A stretch of DNA of 8,467 nt from Spirochaeta sp. Lineage in GTDB: Bacteria > Spirochaetota > Spirochaetia > DSM-27196 > SLAA01. Location: contig JAIVHN010000201.1 in NCBI GenBank assembly GCA_020201015.1, positions 1-8,467 on the forward strand, in the 5' to 3' direction. Positions 1 through 6,617 of the stretch are shown here, piece by piece. The first letter of the stretch is position 1; each line of letters starts with the position of its first letter. The position numbers and the translations under genes are program-made. The notes beneath the pieces were generated by a model, which had not been told where the DNA came from, did not search any database, and saw only the letters and a list, made by a program, of their open reading frames with translations.

Positions 1-1229
1 AGACTAAACACACTGAAACCTGGCCATAGGTTCCTGTTCTGATCGGCAATGCTTAGTTCATCTTCTCTAGCCGTTATGCGTACCGAAAGCTCAACCGGCT
101 CACCGTCGCGAATAAGTTGAAACTCGGCAGTCGTGTCGGCAACCAACTCCCCAACCGCCATCACTAATTCGTCTGAGTTTGATACCGGTTGTCCGTTAAC
201 CTGGGTGATGAAATCACCTGGTAGAACGCCACCGGTGTCTGCTGGCGAGCCGCGAAAAACGTGCTGTACAATAGCGCCGCCGCGACTGGGCAACTCCATT
301 TCATCGACAATATCGGCTGAAACTGAACGAATGCTGACTCCAAGCCATCCGTAACGCACTTCGCCCAGCTCTATAAAGTCGTCAATAGCCCGGCGTGCAT
401 TATTAATGGGAATAGAGAAACCAATACCGACACTCCCGCCAGTTTGAGAGGTAATCCAGGTGTTGATTCCAACCACTTCACCCTTCATGCTTACGAGGGC
501 GCCTCCAGAGTTACCTTGATTAATAGCGGCGTCGGTCTGGATGAAGTCGCTAATGTTACCCTGCGGTCCGCCACGTCGGCCCAGTGCACTCACGATACCG
601 GCAGTAACGGTCGACTGGAAGCCAAAGGGACTTCCAATGGCAAGCACCCAGTCTCCAACCGAAAGTTCGCTGGAGTCGCCTAAACGAGCTGTTGGAATAT
701 CATTGTCAGGCGCCTCAAACGAAATAAGAGCTAAGTCTTGTCGCTTGTCGGTGCCTAGTATGGAACCCAGATACTCAGTCTGGTCGTCAAGTACAACCAC
801 CACTCGTTGCGCGTCTCCCAGAACGTGATCGTTTGTCAGAATATAGTACTGGTCACCATCCCGGCGGACAATCACGCCGGAGCCAAGTCCCTGAGTGCGG
901 AACTCGCGATCTTCATCCGAGTCGGGATCCTGGAAGAAGAAGTCGAACCATGGAAGGTTGCGACCGGGCGCGCTCTGGCTTGTCTGTACCGCCTCTACAT
1001 TTAACGTGACCACGCTTGGCAGAACTGCCTCTGCTATGGCCGAAAAAGAGTGTTGCATCTCGGTCATGTCGGGCAGCTCGTACTCCTGTGCACGAGTTTG
1101 TTGCGACGGTTCAACCCGCGTTGAGCATGAGAAAAGAATCATTGACAGCACAAAGCCAAGCAGGACTCCGAGCGCCACCAAATTGAAAACGAAAAAATTC
1201 CGCGAGAATAAGAGTTTGCGGCTCGACAT
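1..1229 (-). CDS. htrA: HtrA/DegP-family envelope serine protease (3' end beyond window)
   Basis: This is a periplasmic serine protease and chaperone that degrades or holds misfolded envelope proteins. The 409 visible codons start at ATG 1229-1227, preceded by GGGAGG 11 nt upstream. The trypsin-like domain (about residues 50-275) has the full catalytic triad: H135 in LTNDHVLG, D165 in RQDLALI and S241 in INQGNSGGAL. A PDZ domain begins near residue 293 (YGWLGVSIRSV) and runs to about 390. The linker NLWPGFSV follows, where a second PDZ domain would start, but the window ends there. The N-terminus has basic residues (RK at 4-5, R10), a hydrophobic stretch of about 20 residues, then LFSC with C35. 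This resembles a loose spirochaetal lipobox, so the protein may be a lipoprotein or simply membrane-anchored. It follows map by 42 bp as last visible gene of the run. The family call is near certain; the anchoring mode is inference. Confidence 0.96.
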   Translation of the reverse strand, partial: MSSRKLLFSRNFFVFNLVALGVLLGFVLSMILFSCSTRVEPSQQTRAQEYELPDMTEMQHSFSAIAEAVLPSVVTLNVEAVQTSQSAPGRNLPWFDFFFQDPDSDEDREFRTQGLGSGVIVRRDGDQYYILTNDHVLGDAQRVVVVLDDQTEYLGSILGTDKRQDLALISFEAPDNDIPTARLGDSSELSVGDWVLAIGSPFGFQSTVTAGIVSALGRRGGPQGNISDFIQTDAAINQGNSGGALVSMKGEVVGINTWITSQTGGSVGIGFSIPINNARRAIDDFIELGEVRYGWLGVSIRSVSADIVDEMELPSRGGAIVQHVFRGSPADTGGVLPGDFITQVNGQPVSNSDELVMAVGELVADTTAEFQLIRDGEPVELSVRITAREDELSIADQNRNLWPGFSVFS

Positions 1230-1231
1230 AT

Positions 1232-1271
1232 GCCTATAGGCCTCCCATTGATAAGTATAAGTTGTTGGAGG
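1232..1271 (-). promoter_or_regulatory. htrA ribosome-binding site with possible sequestering anti-SD
   Basis: The whole map-htrA gap lies here. The Shine-Dalgarno GGGAGG is at 1241-1246, 11 nt before the ATG. A perfect complement, CCTCC, is at 1267-1271, directly after the map stop codon, with a 20-nt AU-rich loop between. A 10-bp perfect palindrome, GCCTATAGGC, sits between the SD and the start codon (1232-1241). Pairing of CCTCC with GGAGG would hide the ribosome-binding site. Ribosomes terminating at map would cover CCTCC and could free it, which would couple htrA translation to map. The complementarity is seen; the regulatory role is inference. Confidence 0.35.
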
Positions 1272-2024
1272 TCAATTGTCACACACCGACAGAATTTCGG
1301 GTCCTGTTTCCCGGATTGCAACGGTGTGCTCAAAATGAGCGGATACCTGTCGGTCGCGCGTCACAACCGTCCATTCATCGGACAAGAGGTCTACTTCATC
1401 AACGCCAAGATTTACCATCGGCTCAATTGCAATCACCATTCCGACCTTTAGTCGTGGGTTTGGGCCTCTACCGACGTAGTTCGGCACTTGTGGATCCTCA
1501 TGAATATCTATACCCACACCATGGCCACAATAAGGCCTTACCACACCGTAGTTATGCTGCTTCACGTGTCCGTAAACCGCTTGCGATATATCGTTAATTC
1601 GATTCCCTGGGAGGGCCTGATCTATACCGAGGTAAAGACTCTGGCGAGTAACGTCCAAGAGTTGTTGGATTTGGGAATTTATTGTCCCAACTGGTATGGT
1701 GACGGCTGCATCACCATAATAGCCCTCAAACTCTATGCCACAGTCAATGCTTACTACATCGCCGCTCGAGAGGGGCTTTTTATTGGGTATGCCGTGAATA
1801 ACGGCTTCATTAACCGACGCACAGATGGCTCCAGGAAAACCCATGTATCCCAAGAAAGCTGGACGGCCGTTCCTTTCTTGAATGAGTTCTCGCGCCAGTG
1901 AATCTAATTCAAGAGTGCTCACTCCGGGTGTAACGGCTTTTTGCAGTTCACTGAGCACCTCTGCCACAAGGACAGATGCCTTGCGAATCCTGTTTATCTG
2001 TTCCGGGCTCTTGAGTTTAATCAT
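1272..2024 (-). CDS. map: Type I methionine aminopeptidase
   Basis: A cytoplasmic metalloenzyme that removes the initiator methionine from new proteins once they are deformylated. At 250 residues it is a compact type Ia enzyme without an N-terminal zinc-finger extension. All five metal ligands of the pita-bread fold are visible: D94 (SIDCGIE), D105 (YYGDAAVT), H168 (CGHGVGI), E201 (IAIEPM) and E232 (HFEHTV). The substrate-contacting histidines H77 (VIHGIP) and H175 (DIHEDP) are also present. It starts at ATG 2024-2022, 46 bp after the TPR-protein stop. The upstream sequence (GTGTGAAAAGCC) is a poor Shine-Dalgarno, and the 46-bp gap shows no convincing promoter or hairpin, so readthrough from upstream is the likely mode of expression. 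In Borrelia, map sits in this same position next to htrA (from memory). Confidence 0.98.
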   Translation of the reverse strand: MIKLKSPEQINRIRKASVLVAEVLSELQKAVTPGVSTLELDSLARELIQERNGRPAFLGYMGFPGAICASVNEAVIHGIPNKKPLSSGDVVSIDCGIEFEGYYGDAAVTIPVGTINSQIQQLLDVTRQSLYLGIDQALPGNRINDISQAVYGHVKQHNYGVVRPYCGHGVGIDIHEDPQVPNYVGRGPNPRLKVGMVIAIEPMVNLGVDEVDLLSDEWTVVTRDRQVSAHFEHTVAIRETGPEILSVCDN

Positions 2025-2070
2025 GGCTTTTCACACTTTGTTGAGTAGAATTAGAGATAAAGCATACCAC

Positions 2071-3738
2071 TTAGGGCGCGTGGACTGCAAGGTTGTCAAG
2101 CAGAAGGCGAGCATCGAAATTGTCGGGATTAAACTCAAGAGCTTCACGTGCAAGTTCACCGGCCTCGGTGTACTCACCCAAAATTGCCCCTGCTAAAGCG
2201 CGTCTATACACGATTTCCGAGAGCCGCTGACCTCTGTTAGCTTGAGGTGTTGTTTGCAGTAGCTCACGAGCTTCATCCAGCAAGGGGACGGCGGCACCCG
2301 CGCGCCCTACCTCAAGCTGAATGAGAGCTGCATTAAAGCGGCTGATCCAGTCGGTATCCTCGGCCCGCGCTACAGCACGGTCCATGTGAGGTACGGCCTC
2401 ATCCGGCCGTTCGCGCCGCAGATGAAGAACAGCACGATAGTTATCCAGCTCGGAACCAAAGCTCTCATAGGGGTACCGGTTTAGGAGCCTTTCCAGACCG
2501 GCATAGTCACGCATTGCCACCAGGTGTCCGGCAAGCGCAACCGCTGCGGTGGCTTCCGGGCCAATTTTGGCCTCAAGCTCCCACAGCAGCGCTATACGGC
2601 GCTCATGTGGCATATCACTTAGGAGAAGTTCATAGACCTGAAGGTCCGGGCTGTACTCGGAGTTTGAAGCGACAAACTGTACTGCTTCTAAAGCCTGTTC
2701 CCTACGACCGGATTCGTGCAAGACGCTAATCAGACGCGTAAGAAGGCGACGGTCTGCAGGAAAGATCTCAAGCCCTGCCTGTAACACGTCTTCGTTGGCG
2801 TCAATTGCATGGAGATTGAGGTAAATGAGGGGAGAAAAATCCGGACTTGTATTACGCACATCTTCATAGAGGGCGGCTGCCTCGGAATGTCTGTTGAGGG
2901 CTGTGAGAATATCGGCATGGATCATCATTATCTCGGGTCGTACCACCTCATACCCTTGCATTCGTGTCAAGGCGGTTAAAGCCTCCGTGTAGCGCCCTGC
3001 ATCGTAGGATAACAAAAACTCAAGATACGGCGAGTATCCACCGGGCCCTACTCGTTCCAGCAGGTTATACGCGCGGGCAGAATTACCTTGTTTCATTGAA
3101 TAGAGAACAGCATTGACCAAAAACCGACGGTCACCGGTGAGTTCAGCCGCCTGCTCATAATGAGAGGGGTTCTCTGATTCCGGCAAAAAGACCAGTAGCC
3201 TGTTCTCGTCCTGCATTATTTCTTCGGTTGAATCTGCGGTTAGTTGGTCGGTCGTTCGGCTCGGCAAGACGCCGCTGCGAAGAAAAGCTTCAGCCGCCAG
3301 CGTGGAGTACCGGCCAGTTTGTAGGTGCAACGCGGCCTGTTGCCCCGCTATGGAATCCTTTTCTGCCAACAATGCTGCATGTATGTACAGTGCCCGCAGA
3401 TCCCGGTTGCCGGGCACATCTTCAACGGCGGCTCGCGCAGTGCGCATGAATAAATCGTAGGTGTCTCGTTGCACCGAGACGTCATGCGCGCGCCGCACGA
3501 GACGCATCCAGTCGAACGCCGTCCGCGCGTCCTCAAAGGTTTCAAGGATAGTTGCTTCGGCTATCTCGTAGTTTTCGTTAAGTAGAGCCCGGTCGATACG
3601 GGCGATGGCGGCCGCCACAGCACGTGTTGTCCGTGTTGCACCCAGCCCAATTCCAATGACCACCACGGTAGCTGCAAGAATAAGAACTGCAACACCCACA
3701 AATGCTGCTGCAACAAGCCGTCGTCGTCTCTCGATCAT
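2071..3738 (-). CDS. Membrane-anchored TPR-like repeat protein
   Basis: A 555-residue protein whose exact family I do not recognise. A basic start (MIERRRR) leads into one hydrophobic segment at about residues 8-33, best read as a signal-anchor. The remainder, predicted outside the cytoplasm, is almost wholly helical, with pairs of amphipathic helices of about 34-residue spacing that resemble tetratricopeptide repeats. The clearer ones lie near 232-262, 266-300, 429-460, 464-495 and 508-541; the last has the A-x-x-Y/F-N-P-D pattern (EALEFNPDN). TPR arrays are protein-interaction scaffolds with no catalytic residues, and none are seen. The ATG overlaps the nusB stop as ATGA and has AGGGG 9 nt upstream, so translation is probably coupled. 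Borrelia has a hypothetical protein at this position (BB0106, from memory). A scaffold or co-chaperone for the neighbouring SurA-like and HtrA proteins is possible but is inference. Confidence 0.85.
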   Translation of the reverse strand: MIERRRRLVAAAFVGVAVLILAATVVVIGIGLGATRTTRAVAAAIARIDRALLNENYEIAEATILETFEDARTAFDWMRLVRRAHDVSVQRDTYDLFMRTARAAVEDVPGNRDLRALYIHAALLAEKDSIAGQQAALHLQTGRYSTLAAEAFLRSGVLPSRTTDQLTADSTEEIMQDENRLLVFLPESENPSHYEQAAELTGDRRFLVNAVLYSMKQGNSARAYNLLERVGPGGYSPYLEFLLSYDAGRYTEALTALTRMQGYEVVRPEIMMIHADILTALNRHSEAAALYEDVRNTSPDFSPLIYLNLHAIDANEDVLQAGLEIFPADRRLLTRLISVLHESGRREQALEAVQFVASNSEYSPDLQVYELLLSDMPHERRIALLWELEAKIGPEATAAVALAGHLVAMRDYAGLERLLNRYPYESFGSELDNYRAVLHLRRERPDEAVPHMDRAVARAEDTDWISRFNAALIQLEVGRAGAAVPLLDEARELLQTTPQANRGQRLSEIVYRRALAGAILGEYTEAGELAREALEFNPDNFDARLLLDNLAVHAP

Positions 3739-4154
3739 GTATCGCGACCCCTGGCAACAGCATCCAACACGCCGTTTATGAAACGAAAAGACTGTTCCGA
3801 ACCAAAGTTCTTAGCTATATCAACTGCTTCGTTTATGACAACAGAAGCTGGTATGTCAGGTTGGTAGAGCAAGCAGTAGACGCTCATTCGCAGAACTGCC
3901 AAGTCTACCCGTGCAATTCGTGAAATATCCCAGTGCTGAAGTCGAGTCTTAATGGCTCCGTCAATTTTCTCACTGTTGCGTACCGTTCCCTGTACCAACA
4001 GGCGTGCAAAGTCGTTGGCGGCAAGGCCGTCGTCGGTAGATTCCAAGCCCTCGCCAAAAAGTAGCTCATCCTGCTCGTCCTGGGACATTTCCCAAGCATA
4101 AAGGGCCTGCACTGCGAGGATTCGGCCCTTTCGTCGCGATCCAATGTTTACCAA
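3735..4154 (-). CDS. nusB: Transcription antitermination factor NusB
   Basis: NusB with NusE (S10) binds boxA RNA and supports antitermination, mainly on rRNA operons. The 139 residues match the usual length. Diagnostic blocks are the N-terminal basic motif SRRKGRILAVQALYAWE (6-22), WDISRIARVDLAVLRMSVY (75-93) and IPASVVINEAVDIAKNF (101-117), followed by FINGVLDAV. The start is a TTG at 4154-4152: an in-frame TGA lies four codons upstream, and no ATG or GTG occurs before the conserved N-terminus. The start codon is embedded in the last codons of the SurA-like gene (TTGGTAA, 7-bp overlap), with only a weak GATGAGAA upstream. Weak initiation plus overlap suggests expression by translational coupling. 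The position between the SurA-like and TPR genes matches the Borrelia order. Confidence 0.96.
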   Translation of the reverse strand: MVNIGSRRKGRILAVQALYAWEMSQDEQDELLFGEGLESTDDGLAANDFARLLVQGTVRNSEKIDGAIKTRLQHWDISRIARVDLAVLRMSVYCLLYQPDIPASVVINEAVDIAKNFGSEQSFRFINGVLDAVARGRDT

Positions 4155-5182
4155 GACAGGTTCTCATCAAAAACCGTTATGTCGGCATCTCCACGAAGCT
4201 CATCAATAATCTCGCGAAGTGCCCGCTCAAAGGTCTCTTGTTGCTTTTCCATTAGTAAATAGTTCACAATCTGTCTACGGACCGTCATGTTTTGACCGGG
4301 CAGCAACGGATCGTCGAGTTCCAGCAATTTCGCACTGCGACGGTCGCGTACGCGTGCAATGTGATAGCCAACGTTGGACTCCAACACCCGGCTCACCTGT
4401 CCCTGTTCAAGATCAAAAAGACTGTCAACAAACCCCGGACCAAGCTGTGCGCGGTTTCGTCTGTCTGTGCGTAGCAGATACCCAAAGTCGTCACCACGAA
4501 ACCGGCTGTCGTCCACCGATCGGTCCATAATATCATCAAAGGTGGAACTGCCGTTGCGAAGTTCGCGGTACAGTTCCTCTGCGTGGTTTCGCTTTTCGCG
4601 ACGCTCTGCGCTTGTGGTGTTACGGGTATCCCAGAACAGGTGGTCGAAACGCACCATAGCTGGGTTGTTAAAATCGGTTGCATTGTCCTCGTAAACTCTA
4701 CGAATCTCACGTTCGTTTGGCTGGGCAACATTCTCGAACAATGTGCGTTTCTTCTGGAGTACGTATTTCTCCTGGGTAAGCCGTCGTTCCACCTGTTCTA
4801 CATATTGATCCCAACTCATCCCAACCTGGCTTTCTATGATCTCTCGAAACTGGCTTTCGTTTACCTGTTGATCCAAACTTTGTCGCTGTTGAGCTATCCC
4901 CTGATCAATTTCTGCGCGAGATACGGTAATACCATCACGTTCTGCCGCCTGCATGATCAGTACCTCGGCAATGCTTGCGTCTAAGACCTCCATGCGCTGC
5001 TCGCGTGTGAGGCTGGTTTGGAGTTGTGCTTCAATCATTTCAACCTGAGAGCGCAACTCACGCTGCCCAATGTTCTCGGTCTCTTCAAGCTGTACAATTG
5101 CAACCGGTTTGTCCAACACCTGAGCATTCAGTGTTACGGTGAGCGCTATAAGGAGCACAAAAAGAGCAAACTTCATTTTCAT
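4148..5182 (-). CDS. Exported SurA/PrsA-like parvulin-type peptidyl-prolyl isomerase/chaperone
   Basis: A periplasmic folding factor that would assist outer-membrane or lipoprotein biogenesis. Starting at ATG 5182 it has 344 residues. A signal peptide (MKMKFALFVLLIALTVTLNA) fits residues 1-20, cleaved near NAQ. A SurA-N-like helical domain follows (about 23-155; LDKPVAIVQLEE, then LDASIAEVLIMQAAE). One divergent parvulin domain lies at about 177-282: the strand VRFDHLF replaces the usual xxxSHIL, DDFGYL replaces GGDLGWF, and LEQGQVSRVLESNVGYHIARV is well kept. A C-terminal helical tail (300-335) completes a SurA-like layout. An in-frame start 57 nt upstream (5239) would put MWLNPAVEK in front of the signal peptide; AAGGA 10 nt before 5182 favours the later ATG. 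Whether the parvulin is catalytically active is unclear. The Borrelia BB0108 protein holds the equivalent place (from memory). Confidence 0.88.
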   Translation of the reverse strand: MKMKFALFVLLIALTVTLNAQVLDKPVAIVQLEETENIGQRELRSQVEMIEAQLQTSLTREQRMEVLDASIAEVLIMQAAERDGITVSRAEIDQGIAQQRQSLDQQVNESQFREIIESQVGMSWDQYVEQVERRLTQEKYVLQKKRTLFENVAQPNEREIRRVYEDNATDFNNPAMVRFDHLFWDTRNTTSAERREKRNHAEELYRELRNGSSTFDDIMDRSVDDSRFRGDDFGYLLRTDRRNRAQLGPGFVDSLFDLEQGQVSRVLESNVGYHIARVRDRRSAKLLELDDPLLPGQNMTVRRQIVNYLLMEKQQETFERALREIIDELRGDADITVFDENLSW

Positions 5183-5192
5183 CGTTGTTTTA

Positions 5193-5197
5193 TCCTT
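5193..5197 (-). promoter_or_regulatory. Ribosome-binding site that fixes the start of the SurA-like gene
   Basis: AAGGA on the minus strand lies 10 nt before the ATG at 5182 and 16 nt before the second ATG (5176). It supports initiation at 5182, just ahead of the signal peptide, rather than at the longer in-frame start at 5239, which would disrupt the signal sequence. Confidence 0.6.
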
Positions 5198-5256
5198 AAT
5201 ATATAGTTTCAATTTTTCGACTGCCGGGTTAAGCCACACCTAACTCTGTGGGACAC

Positions 5257-5265
5257 ATACTACCA
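5257..5265 (-). promoter_or_regulatory. Possible extended -10 promoter element before the SurA-like gene
   Basis: The minus strand reads TGGTAGTAT, an extended -10 form (TGn followed by a 4/6 match to TATAAT). A start near 5250 would leave a leader of about 68 nt. There is no good -35 hexamer at the right distance; instead the last copy of the CGTAGTGAA repeat falls in that area, as it might at an activator-dependent promoter. This is the longest non-coding gap in the window, so an internal promoter is plausible, but the match is weak. Confidence 0.2.
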
Positions 5266-5280
5266 CAAAACACAGTGGAT

Positions 5281-5322
5281 TCACTACGTCCGAAGTTTCA
5301 CTACGTCCGAAGTTTCACTACG
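5281..5322. repeat. 17-bp tandem direct repeat, 2.5 copies
   Basis: The plus strand carries TCACTACGTCCGAAGTT twice without mismatch (5281-5297 and 5298-5314), followed by a partial third copy TCACTACG (5315-5322). Three CGTAGTGA cores therefore lie at 17-bp spacing on the coding strand. The block sits 10 bp after the J-protein stop codon and about 100 bp before the SurA-like start. It could be a regulator binding array or a recent slippage duplication. The copies are too short and too tightly packed for a CRISPR array. Confidence 0.9.
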
Positions 5323-5332
5323 CGCGGCGCCT

Positions 5333-6130
5333 TCACATTGAGCCTTGCTTACTGAGTAGTTCCATAAGCTTTTTTGTGCCACCAAGCCGTTGGTCAAGAC
5401 GCAAACCCCGTTTTAGATATACCGAAGCCTTGTCCAAGCGCGCCGCTGCTGCATGTAATTCAGCAGCTCTCTTAAGATAGAATGCAGTATCCTTTCGTGA
5501 GAAATCATACTCAATGAGGATTTCAAGACAGTCTAGCACTACGACATCCGAGACCTTGCCCGGCATTCGCGTACCAACTATCATTCGTAGGCGATCTTTT
5601 ACCTCATCAAAGAAATGCCGGAAGTAAGGGGTCTCACGTTCAAAATCTGCTATTTTCAGTAGTAGGCGAAAAGCTTGCAGTAGTTTGTCGCGGGCTTCGT
5701 ATTCCTCAGCTAAGAGAAAAGCACAGTCCATAAAGTCTTCGCGATCCAAGTGGGCAGCGAGACTAAAACCACCGGTGCCCATGAGGTCGTCATAGAGATG
5801 CACCGCGTCGTGCGGTCGTTCGTGCAGTAGATCAAAAAAGATAAGCTGCGACTGGCTGTGTGGGTCGTCGCGTCGCTTACGTAGAAACTCTCTATAGTCA
5901 AACTGATCCTCGTGGTGCACGATCCGATGTCGACGATCGTAGTTTTCACGTGACTCCGGGTCATAGAGCGTTTTGTATGCTGCAACGAGCTGCTGCATCA
6001 GCACCAGCGTGCCGTGACGATCTGAAGCTACATCAGGGTGGAGTTTCTTTGCTTGACGTCTGAATGCTTGTTTAATCTCAACCTGAGAACAGGAGGTCTT
6101 AAGTCCAAGTATCTCATAGTAGTTTGCCAC
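5333..6130 (-). CDS. J-domain (DnaJ-like) co-chaperone, type C
   Basis: A 265-residue cytoplasmic protein with an N-terminal J domain at about residues 3-66: NYYEILGLK, the helix II basic face (FRRQAKKL), the HPD tripeptide at 31-33 needed to stimulate Hsp70 ATPase, and helix III up to YDPESRENYDRR. The glycine/phenylalanine linker, zinc-finger (CxxCxGxG) and substrate-binding domains of canonical DnaJ are absent. The remaining 200 residues are helical and charged; RAAELHAAAARLDKASVYLK at 221-240 resembles a single TPR-like helix pair. It is thus a specialised J-protein that probably targets DnaK to a particular client rather than being the general DnaJ. The start is a GTG at 6130-6128 with AGGG 9 nt upstream, 14 bp after the preceding stop. 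No signal peptide is seen. The client is unknown. Confidence 0.88.
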   Translation of the reverse strand: MANYYEILGLKTSCSQVEIKQAFRRQAKKLHPDVASDRHGTLVLMQQLVAAYKTLYDPESRENYDRRHRIVHHEDQFDYREFLRKRRDDPHSQSQLIFFDLLHERPHDAVHLYDDLMGTGGFSLAAHLDREDFMDCAFLLAEEYEARDKLLQAFRLLLKIADFERETPYFRHFFDEVKDRLRMIVGTRMPGKVSDVVVLDCLEILIEYDFSRKDTAFYLKRAAELHAAAARLDKASVYLKRGLRLDQRLGGTKKLMELLSKQGSM

Positions 6131-6144
6131 GCCGCTTAGCCCTA

Positions 6145-6561
6145 CTACTCAACCTTGAGTTGAGTTGCCGTAGCCGTGGCTGCGGCCTCATTCGACACAA
6201 TCTTGGAATACCGGATGAACATACCCTCAGATTCCATATTCTGCATGAGTATCTGTAAGGTCTTGAGCGCAAAAAGACCGCGAGGCCGAACAAACGCAAA
6301 GGACCTTTTTCCAACAACCATTCCGGCACTTGAAAGATACGCTTTTACGCCTTCGCCGGGTTGCCCCGAGAAGAAGGATCGGCTTTCAGCACCTACCGCA
6401 ATGTACCCGTAGCTGCTGAGTGACTGGGGGTTGCTTTTGTCGGCACGGATTACGTTTACCTGGTGTCCTGCACGTTCCAGCCCAGTTGCCAAGGCGCTGG
6501 CTATGCGCGCCAATGCATCTGAACCATTTTGTGGTGGGAAGAAAACTACTGCGGTTCTCAC
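6145..6561 (-). CDS. Small flavodoxin-fold-like protein of unknown function
   Basis: A 138-residue cytoplasmic protein of no family I can name. Its pattern follows the flavodoxin-like alpha/beta fold: strand 1 RTAVVFFPP, a loop QNGSDA where flavodoxins have the FMN phosphate loop, helix 1 LARIASALATGLERAG, strand 2 HQVNVIRAD, strand 3 YGYIAVGAES, then GKRSFAFVRP and a final helix with LQILMQNMESEGM. The phosphate loop lacks the usual T/S-x-T-G-x-T, so FMN binding is doubtful. The C-terminus is alanine/threonine-rich and ends in VE. It starts at GTG 6561-6559 with a good AGAGG 5 nt upstream, 56 bp downstream of secG and behind a hairpin. Both it and the next gene, encoding the J-protein, begin with GTG. 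The fold call is inference from the pattern of strands and helices. Confidence 0.72.
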   Translation of the reverse strand: MRTAVVFFPPQNGSDALARIASALATGLERAGHQVNVIRADKSNPQSLSSYGYIAVGAESRSFFSGQPGEGVKAYLSSAGMVVGKRSFAFVRPRGLFALKTLQILMQNMESEGMFIRYSKIVSNEAAATATATQLKVE

Positions 6562-6587
6562 TACGACCTCTTGCCGTTGCGAATCTG

Positions 6588-6613
6588 CAGCTGCACACTC
6601 AACTGTGCAGCTG
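6588..6613 (-). repeat. Perfect 10-bp inverted repeat after secG
   Basis: The arms CAGCTGCACA and TGTGCAGCTG match perfectly around a 6-nt loop. The hairpin begins 4 nt after the secG stop codon and ends 26 bp before the next gene's start. On the coding strand it is followed by CAGATTCGCAACGG, with no U-tract, so it is not a standard intrinsic terminator. It may protect or define the secG mRNA 3' end, or act as an attenuator. Confidence 0.75.
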
Positions 6614-6617
6614 TGTG

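Noticed and set aside
1488..1901. Plus-strand open frame of 137 codons antisense to map
   Set aside because: The opposite strand encodes a complete methionine aminopeptidase with all metal ligands; the antisense product has no family features.
5195..5205. TATATATT as the -10 box of the SurA-like gene promoter
   Set aside because: Transcription would start within or after the ribosome-binding site, and no -35 lies at 16-18 bp; it is better seen as an AT-rich leader.
5183..5239. N-terminal extension of the SurA-like protein from the in-frame start at 5239
   Set aside because: It would bury the signal peptide behind 19 charged and mixed residues, while AAGGA sits 10 nt before the ATG at 5182.
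5281..5322. Short CRISPR array
   Set aside because: The 17-bp units are directly adjacent with no unique spacers, there are only 2.5 copies, and no cas gene is nearby.
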